Shown piece by piece: positions 1-5,142 of a stretch of 6,947 bases of DNA. Position numbers and translations under genes: made by a program. Below the pieces are notes generated by a model that worked only from the letters and a program-made list of their open reading frames with translations, did not search any database and was not told the DNA's origin. Within the stretch, counting starts at the first letter, position 1. Each line of letters opens with the position of its first letter. This DNA is from Synergistaceae bacterium (GTDB taxonomy: Bacteria; Synergistota; Synergistia; Synergistales; Aminobacteriaceae): assembly GCA_017447325.1 (NCBI GenBank), contig JAFSNU010000006.1:1-6947 (forward strand). Direction: 5' to 3'.

Positions 1-130
1 CAATAAAAAATTAATTCGTAAAACTAAAATTCATTTAAGCTTATTAATTCACTGTCCAAGCTTATATAAATTTTATTTAAAGACTAGATTAAAAATTAAA
101 GCCCTGACAGGCATTTAAATTTAAAATTTT

Positions 131-170
131 AAAAATATAAAGCCCGGGCAATTAAATAAAATTCCCGGGC
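131..170 (-). terminator. Intrinsic terminator after the C_GCAxxG_C_C gene
   Basis: Two arms, GCCCGGG (142-148) and CCCGGGC (164-170), form a 7-bp all-GC stem that can extend inward through AATT/AATT pairs with one bulged C. Read on the minus strand it is followed by TTTATATTTTT (141-131). It starts about 26 nt past the stop codon of the gene at 197-658, as expected for a Rho-independent terminator. These arms are a conspicuous GC island in the almost pure A/T flank. The rest of 1-196 is A/T-rich; I see no gene in it. Confidence 0.8.
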
Positions 171-196
171 AAAATTTTTTAATTTTAAAATTTAAA

Positions 197-658
197 TTAT
201 AATCCCTGCCCTGCGCTGCGCTCGTCGAGATTTATATTATTGGCCTTTAATATTTCCCAGACGCGCTTGACTGTGTCGGCCATTAATTTAGGACAAATAT
301 TCTTGTGATTATTCTCGTCGCCGTGAATAATCCCGTCGCAGGTTGACGCGCCCCACTTGTCGGAAAATTCCTGCGTTAAATTTTTAACTAACGGCTTTAA
401 AGATTCACTGCGCGGTTCGCTGCTCTTGCCTTTGCCTAAATAAAAGCCAAGCAAGCCCGCGCCGCCGCATAAAGCTCCGCACGTCCCGCCGCACGCTCCT
501 CCGCAGTAGCCCTCCATGGTGCTGACTAACGCGCTGATTAGTTCAGGCTCAGCATTAAGACGCTCAAGGCCTATCGTCATTACAACTTGAGAGCAGCCGA
601 AGCTATCTTCTCTTAACTCCGCAACGCGCTTATCTAAATCAAAATTATTATTCTGCAT
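197..658 (-). CDS. C_GCAxxG_C_C family protein, putative redox protein
   Basis: A 153-residue soluble protein with no signal peptide or membrane helix. It resembles the small C_GCAxxG_C_C family (TIGR01909 / Pfam PF09719 type), found in anaerobes and presumed redox-active or metal-binding, with no established reaction. Visible features are an N-terminal helix with Cys22 in a GCSQ context, where the family usually has NCAQ. A glycine-rich core follows with Cys52, Cys56, Cys60 and Cys64, an exact four-residue spacing (C-x3-C-x3-C-x3-C). C-terminal Cys107 and Cys122 lie in a charged helical region ending near residue 146. The start ATG has no Shine-Dalgarno sequence, only an A/T leader, but no better start precedes Cys22. 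A weak terminator (691-724) separates it from the upstream aldolase gene and a strong one follows, so it may be its own transcript. Family assignment is fairly secure; function is unknown. Confidence 0.75.
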   Translation of the reverse strand: MQNNNFDLDKRVAELREDSFGCSQVVMTIGLERLNAEPELISALVSTMEGYCGGACGGTCGALCGGAGLLGFYLGKGKSSEPRSESLKPLVKNLTQEFSDKWGASTCDGIIHGDENNHKNICPKLMADTVKRVWEILKANNINLDERSAGQGL

Positions 659-680
659 TTTATATTTTATATTTTTAAAA

Positions 681-724
681 TTAAAATTTAAGAGCGCAGA
701 TTTAATTATTAAATGCCGCGCTCT
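681..724 (-). terminator. Probable intrinsic terminator after fba
   Basis: AGAGCGC (691-697) and GCGCTCT (718-724) pair perfectly over 7 bp. The 20-nt loop can form a further 5-bp inner stem (TTTAA/TTAAA, 701-705 with 709-713). On the minus strand the stem is followed by TTAAATTTTAATTTT, an interrupted U-tract. It lies 35 nt past the aldolase stop codon and before the next minus-strand gene. The long loop and broken T-run make it weaker than the other two terminators here. Confidence 0.55.
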
Positions 725-758
725 CGTTCAAATCAAAATTAAAATAATTTAAAATTAT

Positions 759-1622
759 TTACGCCTTGCCGACTGAGCCGAAGAGCTCCATCTTTGCCTT
801 GACGGTCGCCTTGATCGCGTCCGCGCCCGGAGCTAATAATTTTCTGGGATCAAAGCCCTTGCCCTCGAGATCTTTGCCGGCCTCTATATATTTTCTCGTC
901 GCCTCGGCAAATGCGATCTGGCACTCGGTGTTGACGTTGATCTTCGACACGCCGAGCGAGATAGCCTTTTTAATCATGTCCTCAGGAATGCCCGAGCCGC
1001 CGTGAAGAACTAAAGGCAGTTCGCCCGTTCTCTTCTGAACTTCTGCAAGCGTCTCGAACGAAAGGCCTTTCCAGTTCGCGGGATATTTGCCGTGAATGTT
1101 GCCGATGCCTGCCGCAAGCATGTCAACGCCGAGCTCTGCAATGACTTTGCACTCTTCGGGATCTGCGCACTCGCCCATTCCGATTACTCCGTCCTCTTCG
1201 CCGCCGATTGCTCCGACCTCAGCCTCGATTGAAAGGCCTAAAGCATGAGCAACGTGCGTGAGCTCTCTCGTCTTCTCCAAATTTTCCTGAATCGGATAAT
1301 GAGAGCCGTCGAACATGATCGAAGAGAAGCCGGCCTTGATGCAGGCATATGCGCCCTCGTACGTGCCGTGGTCTAAATGAATTGCAACCGGAACGGTGAT
1401 CTTTAAGCTCTCGTCCATAGCCTTGGCCATGTCGGCAACAGTCTTAAAGCCGCCCATGTACTTGCCCGCGCCCTCTGAAACTCCCAGAATTACCGGCGAG
1501 TTTAATTCCTGAGCCGTAAGCAGTACGCACTTCGTCCACTCGAGATTGTTGATGTTAAAGTGACCGACCGCATAATGCCCGGCCTTGGCCTTAATTAACA
1601 TTTCCTTCGCGTTCACAATCAT
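759..1622 (-). CDS. fba: Class II fructose-bisphosphate aldolase
   Basis: A 287-residue zinc-dependent aldolase, probably cleaving fructose 1,6-bisphosphate to dihydroxyacetone phosphate and glyceraldehyde 3-phosphate in glycolysis, and the reverse in gluconeogenesis. It has the whole TIM-barrel family layout: AIHLDHG at 80-86 (catalytic Asp84, zinc ligand His85), FDGSHYP at 104-110, the SIEAEVG strand at 131-137, zinc ligand His177 in GNIHGKYP, zinc ligand His207 in LHGGSG, and the phosphate-binding KINVNTE at 227-233. Length matches Bacillus FbaA and enteric GatY/KbaY (about 285 residues). Tagatose-bisphosphate specificity cannot be excluded from sequence, but no tagatose or galactitol genes lie nearby. 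The ATG at 1622 is chosen over an in-frame TTG at 1637 because the G5 run at 1631-1635 is a ribosome-binding site for the former and overlaps the latter. The 60-nt gap to the upstream pilin-like gene has no terminator, so co-transcription is possible; a TATAAT at 1665-1670 lacks a convincing -35. Confidence 0.93.
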   Translation of the reverse strand: MIVNAKEMLIKAKAGHYAVGHFNINNLEWTKCVLLTAQELNSPVILGVSEGAGKYMGGFKTVADMAKAMDESLKITVPVAIHLDHGTYEGAYACIKAGFSSIMFDGSHYPIQENLEKTRELTHVAHALGLSIEAEVGAIGGEEDGVIGMGECADPEECKVIAELGVDMLAAGIGNIHGKYPANWKGLSFETLAEVQKRTGELPLVLHGGSGIPEDMIKKAISLGVSKINVNTECQIAFAEATRKYIEAGKDLEGKGFDPRKLLAPGADAIKATVKAKMELFGSVGKA

Positions 1623-1630
1623 AATAATTA

Positions 1631-1635
1631 CCCCC
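1631..1635 (-). promoter_or_regulatory. Ribosome binding site that sets the fba start
   Basis: GGGGG on the minus strand lies 8 nt before the ATG at 1622 and can pair with the CCUCC of 16S rRNA with one G-U wobble. It is the only G-rich patch in an otherwise A/T leader. It excludes the in-frame TTG at 1635-1637, which overlaps it. Confidence 0.65.
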
Positions 1636-1682
1636 AAATTTAAAATTAAATTTAAATTTATTATATTATAAAATTTTAAAAT

Positions 1683-2141
1683 TTAATTAGCCGGACTGTC
1701 CGAAATTCTAATTTGCCCTTGGCCTGAAATTATTAAATAATATAAATTATTTTTATAATCTTTAATCTCGAGCGTCAAGCCAGGCGTTAAAGTTCCCCAT
1801 TGCGGCGCGTAAATCATTGGATTAAAGCCGCGGTTTCTGAACTGGCAGCCTTTGCTTGCGTATAAAAATTCTGACTTTAAAGATTTATTCCATTCAATAA
1901 GAATATGATCGTCGAAGCTTATCGATATAGTAAGACTAAATTTTTCGCCCGTGTGATCAGATCGCTGCATAATATTATAAAACCATCGCATTAATCTGTC
2001 AGCCTCATGCTTCGAATCGATTTTATAAAAATCTTTTATATTTAATAAAAACATTCCGGCCGATGCCGTGAGAATTAATAAAGCGATTAATAATTCTGCA
2101 AGCGTGAACGCTTTATTATATTTAAAATAATTTTTGCTCAT
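1683..2141 (-). CDS. Type IV pilin / GspH-like pseudopilin, orphan
   Basis: A 152-residue protein with a class III (prepilin) signal: a short basic leader ending KYNKA, then FTLAELLIALLILTASAG, predicted to be cut by prepilin peptidase after Ala11. Mature Phe1 and Glu5 (residue 16), the assembly determinants of the family, are present. Hydrophobic residues about 12-34 form the pilin N-terminal helix. The C-terminal part has beta-rich segments and a GspH/FimT-like ending (LIISGQGQIRIS, 136-147). Position -1 is Ala rather than the usual Gly, which some prepilin peptidases accept. Two Cys are not present for a disulfide; only Cys99 is seen. The product is probably a minor pilin or pseudopilin in the inner membrane, serving type II secretion, type IV pili or DNA uptake. 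No assembly ATPase, platform or peptidase gene is in the window. The ATG has no Shine-Dalgarno sequence, and the WG-gene terminator lies immediately upstream. Confidence 0.75.
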   Translation of the reverse strand: MSKNYFKYNKAFTLAELLIALLILTASAGMFLLNIKDFYKIDSKHEADRLMRWFYNIMQRSDHTGEKFSLTISISFDDHILIEWNKSLKSEFLYASKGCQFRNRGFNPMIYAPQWGTLTPGLTLEIKDYKNNLYYLIISGQGQIRISDSPAN

Positions 2142-2153
2142 GCTGATAATTAC

Positions 2154-2182
2154 AAAAAAAATCCGGCCTAAAATCAGCCGGA
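2154..2182 (-). terminator. Intrinsic terminator after the WG-repeat gene
   Basis: TCCGGC (2162-2167) and GCCGGA (2177-2182) form a 6-bp stem with a 9-nt loop. On the minus strand it is followed by an unbroken run of eight T (2161-2154). It lies 22 nt beyond the WG-repeat gene stop codon and 12 nt before the pilin-like start, so the downstream gene would need its own promoter within or near the hairpin, or read-through. Confidence 0.82.
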
Positions 2183-2204
2183 AAATTTTTTAAATTTTAA
2201 AATT

Positions 2205-3143
2205 TTATTGCCTGATGTAGCCCCATTTGTCGTCAATTCTTACGGCGGCCAAGCCCTCGCTGAAAGGCCTGGCCTCGTCGTATAAATTTGAAATAATTTT
2301 TTCACCGGCTGAGTTAATAAATCCCCAGCGTCCGTCCGTAGCGACAGGCGCGTTTCCGTTCGAAAAATTTAACGCATTATTATATCTGTGCGCTATTCTA
2401 ATTTTGCCCTGCTTATTAATATAGCCCCAGCTTCTATAATTAGACTTTAATCTCACCGGCGCGAGATCATATTTAAAATCTCCGGCCTCGTGATATTTAA
2501 ATTTAATTATTAATCTGCCTTGAGTGTCTATATAGCCGAATCGGCTGCTGTGTTCGACAAGTGCAAGGCCTTCGCTGAAAGAATTTGCTGAAGTATATTG
2601 CGCGGGAATTTTGATAACGCCTTCAGTATTAATAAAGCCCCATAAGCCGTTGACTTTAACCGGCGCTAAATTTTCAACCGGCGAGAATGATTTTGCATCT
2701 TCAAAAATCGGAGCGATTGCGAACTTGCCGGTCATGTCGATATAGCCCCAGCGTCCGCCGCTTTGCACTGCTGCTCTGCCTCGAACAAATTCGCGGCCGT
2801 TCTCAAATAATTTATCTTCAAACGCGGGATTGCCGGCTGTGTCGATATATCTGTCCCCGACGAACGCGAAGCCGTCGGAAAAATCTCCGGCCTCGGGAAT
2901 TTTTAGTCTGAACGGAATCGCCATTTGTCCTAAATTATTTACATAGCCCCAGGCCTCGTCCTCTTTCGAGTAAACGGCTGCAAGTCCCTCGTGGAAGTCG
3001 CGGGCTTCGTCGAATTTATAATCGATCACAACGCGCGGCAGTTTAGTGCGGGCTGCTTGAGCCTGACTTGAAATAATAATTATTAATAATAAGCTTGTGA
3101 TTATCGTAATGACTGGAAGAAGTTTATTTATTTTTATGCGCAT
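2205..3143 (-). CDS. Secreted WG-repeat protein
   Basis: A 312-residue exported protein. The N-terminus is basic (RIKINK) followed by a hydrophobic stretch at about 8-24 and a likely signal peptidase I site after SSQAQA (residue 30). The rest is almost wholly WG (KWG) repeats of 33-37 residues: WG-Y/F-I/V-x-x-x-G motifs begin at 65, 132, 168, 239, 273 and 307, with degenerate members at about 98 (RYI) and 202 (FG). Each is followed by a turn such as AxxFSEGLAxV. I count eight repeats filling the mature protein, with the last one ending at the C-terminus. No catalytic domain is visible. WG-repeat proteins are widespread; most are uncharacterised, and a binding or scaffold role outside the cytoplasm is inference. 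The start is supported by AAGGAAG (3157-3151) 7 nt before the ATG. It begins 25 nt after the tRNA-Leu 3' end with no terminator between, so it probably shares the tRNA promoter. Confidence 0.85.
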   Translation of the reverse strand: MRIKINKLLPVITIITSLLLIIIISSQAQAARTKLPRVVIDYKFDEARDFHEGLAAVYSKEDEAWGYVNNLGQMAIPFRLKIPEAGDFSDGFAFVGDRYIDTAGNPAFEDKLFENGREFVRGRAAVQSGGRWGYIDMTGKFAIAPIFEDAKSFSPVENLAPVKVNGLWGFINTEGVIKIPAQYTSANSFSEGLALVEHSSRFGYIDTQGRLIIKFKYHEAGDFKYDLAPVRLKSNYRSWGYINKQGKIRIAHRYNNALNFSNGNAPVATDGRWGFINSAGEKIISNLYDEARPFSEGLAAVRIDDKWGYIRQ

Positions 3144-3168
3144 AATTCAACTTCCTTATTTAAATTAA

Positions 3169-3254
3169 TGGTGCCGGAGGGGAGACTCGAACTCCCACAG
3201 AGTTGCCCCCGGCGGATTTTGAGTCCGCTGCGTCTACCATTCCGCCACTCCGGC
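3169..3254 (-). tRNA. tRNA-Leu (anticodon CAA)
   Basis: An 86-nt class II tRNA. The acceptor stem GCCGGAG (from 3254) pairs with CTCCGGC (3179-3173), then discriminator A and a genome-encoded CCA (3171-3169). The D-arm contains GGAATGGTAGACG. The anticodon stem GCGGA/TCCGC encloses the loop CTCAAAA, giving anticodon CAA for UUG codons. The long variable arm GGGG-GCAA-CTCT closes with G-U wobbles, and the T-arm is GGGAG-TTCGAGT-CTCCC. The long variable arm, anticodon and discriminator A together identify leucine. It has its own promoter on the right, and the WG-repeat gene follows 25 nt downstream. Confidence 0.97.
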
Positions 3255-3268
3255 TTGAACACTCAAAT

Positions 3269-3297
3269 ATTTTATATTTCACTCTAAATCTTGTCAA
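3269..3297 (-). promoter_or_regulatory. Sigma70-type promoter of the tRNA-Leu gene
   Basis: On the minus strand a perfect -35 TTGACA (3297-3292) is followed after exactly 17 nt by TAAAAT (3274-3269), one mismatch from the -10 consensus. Predicted initiation near 3262 lies 8 nt before the mature tRNA 5' end. With no terminator before the WG-repeat gene, this is also the likely promoter for that gene. Confidence 0.75.
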
Positions 3298-3337
3298 GCT
3301 TAAAATAATTTTTAATTTTTAATTTAATCAATCAAAA

Positions 3338-3370
3338 ATCAAAAAATTTTTCGCGCGAAAATTTTTGATC
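3338..3370. repeat. Imperfect palindrome, A/T arms with CGCG centre
   Basis: The left arm ATCAAAAAATTTTTCG and the right arm CGAAAATTTTTGAT are reverse complements apart from one extra A and one extra T on the left, around a CG-rich centre. It could be a hairpin in RNA or a dyad binding site. On neither strand does it sit just after a gene end, so a terminator role is not supported. Its right half forms the left edge of the first copy of the duplication. Confidence 0.5.
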
Positions 3371-3458
3371 ACTTTATTTTTGTAAACGCAAGTGCAATTA
3401 ATTGCGATAACTAATTTTAGTCAGTGCGTTTGTAGCTGAAAATGTAGCTGAAAAACTT
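3352..3458. repeat. Copy 1 of a 199-bp-period imperfect duplication
   Basis: Shared landmarks in order are GCGC followed by GAAAA and T-runs (3353 on), CTTTATTTTT (about 3372-3381), AATTAATTGCG (3396-3406) and the tandem 12-mer TGTAGCTGAAAA twice (3431-3442, 3443-3454) followed by ACTT. The 11-mer and 12-mer landmarks recur exactly 199 bp to the right. No coding frame spans the block on either strand. Confidence 0.65.
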
Positions 3459-3550
3459 TAAAATTTTTGCGTGAAAAGTTTTATTAAAATTATTTTAGCA
3501 CAAAAATTTTTGATCTTGCTTAATAAATGTTTGATAAAAATTTTAAAATC

Positions 3551-3657
3551 TGCGCATGAAAAAATTTGTAACTTATTTTTAAAAATAATTTTGTAATTAA
3601 TTGCGTGAGCTTAATTTAAAATAAATTTTTGTAGTTGAAAATGTAGTTGAAAAACTT
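3551..3657. repeat. Copy 2 of a 199-bp-period imperfect duplication
   Basis: It repeats copy 1 in the same orientation: GCGCATGAAAA (3552 on), CTTATTTTT (3572-3580), AATTAATTGCG (3595-3605) and the tandem 12-mer TGTAGTTGAAAA twice (3630-3641, 3642-3653) then ACTT. Both 12-mers here carry GTT where both in copy 1 carry GCT, so the members of each pair match each other better than they match the other copy. Similarity between the anchors is patchy. Confidence 0.65.
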
Positions 3658-3697
3658 GCCGAAAAATTTTGAAATTGTTTGATTAAATTAAAAATTT

Positions 3698-3725
3698 TTG
3701 CGTTAATTAAAATATATTTTATAAT
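3698..3725 (+). promoter_or_regulatory. Probable promoter of the ribE-ribA-ribH-serS operon
   Basis: A perfect -10 TATAAT (3720-3725) is preceded after 16 nt by TTGCGT (3698-3703), which matches the first three -35 positions. Predicted initiation near 3732 gives a leader of about 42 nt containing AGGAAGAGAGG (3748-3758), too short for an FMN riboswitch. The A/T-rich setting makes chance -10 matches common, so confidence is moderate. Confidence 0.45.
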
Positions 3726-3773
3726 ATTTTAAATTGAAATGCGAGCAGGAAGAGAGGCAGATTTATAAATAAA

Positions 3774-4436
3774 ATGTTCACGGGACTAATCGAGGCAGTC
3801 GGACGCGTCGAAGCTTTACGTCAAGCTCAGGGCGTTTATGAGCTTGAGCTTAGCGCAAATAATTTTTATGCAGACTTTATTGGCCAGTCTATAAGTGTCA
3901 GCGGCGCATGCCTGACTGTCACTGAGATATTAAGCAAAAATAATTTTAAAGTGCAGCTCATGCCGGAGACTTTTAATCGAACTTGGTTTAAAGATAATTT
4001 AAGGCCGGGCGTTAAAGTAAATTTAGAACGAGCTTTAAAGTTAGGCGACAGGCTTGACGGGCATCTTGTGCTTGGACACGTTGACGGCGTCGCTGTGCTG
4101 CGGGAGTTAAGCGGCAATGAGCAAACTAAAATCGCTGTGTTCGAGCCGGAAGATTTAAGTTTATTAAAGGGGATTGTTAATAAAGGCTCGGCTGCTGTTG
4201 ACGGAGTGAGCTTGACTGTCATCGAAGCTAATAATAAAAATTTTAGCTTGGGATTAATTCCTGAGACTTTAAAAAATACTTCGCTCGGTGATTTGAAAGT
4301 CGGATCGCGCGTTAATCTCGAGACGGATATATTAGGTAAATTTGTCGAGCGGCTTTTGAATTTTAAAGATTATAATAATGAAAATAATAAAAGTAATTTA
4401 AATCTTGAAAGGCTGGCAGAGCTTGGCTATGTGTAA
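3774..4436 (+). CDS. ribE: Riboflavin synthase, alpha chain
   Basis: A 220-residue cytosolic enzyme that dismutates two molecules of 6,7-dimethyl-8-ribityllumazine to riboflavin and the diaminouracil product, the last step of riboflavin synthesis. Two lumazine-binding barrels are clear. The N-terminal barrel starts with the invariant MFTG and includes SVSGACLTVT (41-50, Cys46; many homologues have Asn where Ser43 stands) and LMPETFNRT (62-70). The C-terminal barrel has DGHLVLGHVDG (95-105), KGSAAVDGVSLTV (137-149) and LIPETLKNTSLGDL (161-174). A C-terminal trimerisation-type helix ends LERLAELGYV. An asparagine-rich stretch (about 201-210, from AAT codons) lies between the second barrel and that helix. 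Length is usual for the family. The ATG is fixed by the MFTG start; the purine-rich AGAGAGG is 16 nt upstream, further than usual. It is the first gene of the operon and its 3' end overlaps ribA. Confidence 0.95.
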   Translation: MFTGLIEAVGRVEALRQAQGVYELELSANNFYADFIGQSISVSGACLTVTEILSKNNFKVQLMPETFNRTWFKDNLRPGVKVNLERALKLGDRLDGHLVLGHVDGVAVLRELSGNEQTKIAVFEPEDLSLLKGIVNKGSAAVDGVSLTVIEANNKNFSLGLIPETLKNTSLGDLKVGSRVNLETDILGKFVERLLNFKDYNNENNKSNLNLERLAELGYV

Positions 4437-5091
4437 CTGCAATAATAATTTAAAACTTGACGAAATGAAAATTGAAAAATTGGTCGGGAAACGCGTTGAA
4501 AAAAAATTAGAAGTAAATATCCCGACTGAGTTCGGAGTGTTCAGAGTTCACGCATATAGAAGTTCGATGCAGGACGACGATGCTCATACGCATTTGGCTT
4601 TGGTCATGGGCGATATAAATTTGCGCGATGAGAGCGACAGCATATTAGTTAGAGTTCACAGCGAATGTTTTACCGGCGACGTGTTAGGGTCTTTGCGCTG
4701 CGACTGCGGGCCTCAGCTTCACGCGGCCATGGCGCACATAGCTGAAGAAGGGCGCGGCGTTGTGCTGTACATGAGACAGGAAGGGCGCGGCATTGGATTA
4801 TTAAATAAATTAAAGGCGTATAAACTGCAGGACGAGGGACTTGATACGGTCGACGCGAATATCGCCTTGGGCTTTCCGCCTGACATGAGAGATTATAGAA
4901 CGGGCGCGGAAATTTTAATGGACTTGGGCTTAAAGCGCATTAGATTAATGACGAATAATCCAAAGAAAATTACAGGGCTTGAACATTACGGAATTGAAAT
5001 CGTTGACCGAGTGCCGTTGTTAATTAAGGCAAATAAATTTAACGAAAAATATTTGAACACTAAAGAAGCTCGCATGGGGCATTTATTTTAG
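4429..5091 (+). CDS. ribA: GTP cyclohydrolase II, stand-alone (RibBA C-half-like)
   Basis: A 220-residue enzyme opening the imidazole ring of GTP to give the diamino-ribosylamino-pyrimidinone phosphate, formate and pyrophosphate, the first committed step to riboflavin. Zinc ligands Cys80, Cys91 and Cys93 lie in ECFTGDVLGSLRCDCG. RQEGRGIGL (116-124), Tyr131, the MRDY segment with Arg154, TNNPKK (175-180) and the ending YLNTKEARMGHLF are all canonical. The wording of the core (GFPPDMRDYRTGAEIL) is closer to the C-terminal half of bifunctional RibBA than to E. coli RibA. Residues about 8-34 (LKLDEMKIEKLVGKRVEKK, then IPTEFG) look like the linker between the two RibBA domains, yet no DHBP synthase domain precedes them. 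The ATG at 4429 overlaps the ribE stop by 8 nt, suggesting translational coupling. GAAAGG at 4407-4412 is a distant weak RBS. Alternatives are ATG 4465 (208 residues, no RBS) and an unlikely TTG at 4405. Confidence 0.93.
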   Translation: MCNCNNNLKLDEMKIEKLVGKRVEKKLEVNIPTEFGVFRVHAYRSSMQDDDAHTHLALVMGDINLRDESDSILVRVHSECFTGDVLGSLRCDCGPQLHAAMAHIAEEGRGVVLYMRQEGRGIGLLNKLKAYKLQDEGLDTVDANIALGFPPDMRDYRTGAEILMDLGLKRIRLMTNNPKKITGLEHYGIEIVDRVPLLIKANKFNEKYLNTKEARMGHLF

Positions 5092-5142
5092 TTGTTATAT
5101 AATGTTTGTAAATTAATTTAATTTAAAGGAGTATTTTTTAAT

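Larger units (their letters stand above)
3255..3773. other. Divergent intergenic region, no gene seen
   Basis: 519 bp between the leftward tRNA and the rightward rib operon. All frames are closed by frequent stops; the longest ATG-initiated readings I found by eye are about ten codons (for example at 3528 and 3556) and lack coding character. It holds the two divergent promoters, a near-palindrome around 3338-3370 and a 199-bp-period duplication. I looked for the conserved blocks of an FMN riboswitch ahead of ribE and did not find them. Confidence 0.8.

Noticed and set aside
98..115. Second small hairpin (GCC...GGC) before the window's left end
   Set aside because: Only about three reliable pairs; the strong hairpin at 142-170 already accounts for termination.
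766..1005. Plus-strand open frame of 79 codons
   Set aside because: It is the complement of the highly conserved 3' half of the aldolase gene; no RBS and no recognisable protein.
1620..1637. TTG at 1637 as the aldolase start
   Set aside because: It overlaps the G5 ribosome-binding run, and family members begin close to the MIVNAKEML methionine.
2227..2911. Plus-strand open frames opposite the WG-repeat gene
   Set aside because: Repetitive shadows of the WG codons, with Arg/Cys/Leu-biased composition and no family resemblance.
3432..3670. The duplicated 12-mers as coding repeats (VAENVAEKL / VVENVVEKL) or an integrase remnant beside the tRNA
   Set aside because: In-frame stops lie just upstream in both copies and no start codon is near. 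Integration would be expected at the tRNA 3' end, and these lie on its 5' side. Kept only as a non-coding repeat.
3260..3773. CRISPR array or FMN riboswitch in the long intergenic region
   Set aside because: Only two widely spaced, diverged copies exist and there is no regular repeat-spacer pattern; the conserved G/C-rich RFN blocks are absent.
3866..4222. Minus-strand 118-codon frame inside ribE
   Set aside because: Antisense to a fully conserved riboflavin synthase; Ser/Thr/Pro/Leu-rich shadow composition.
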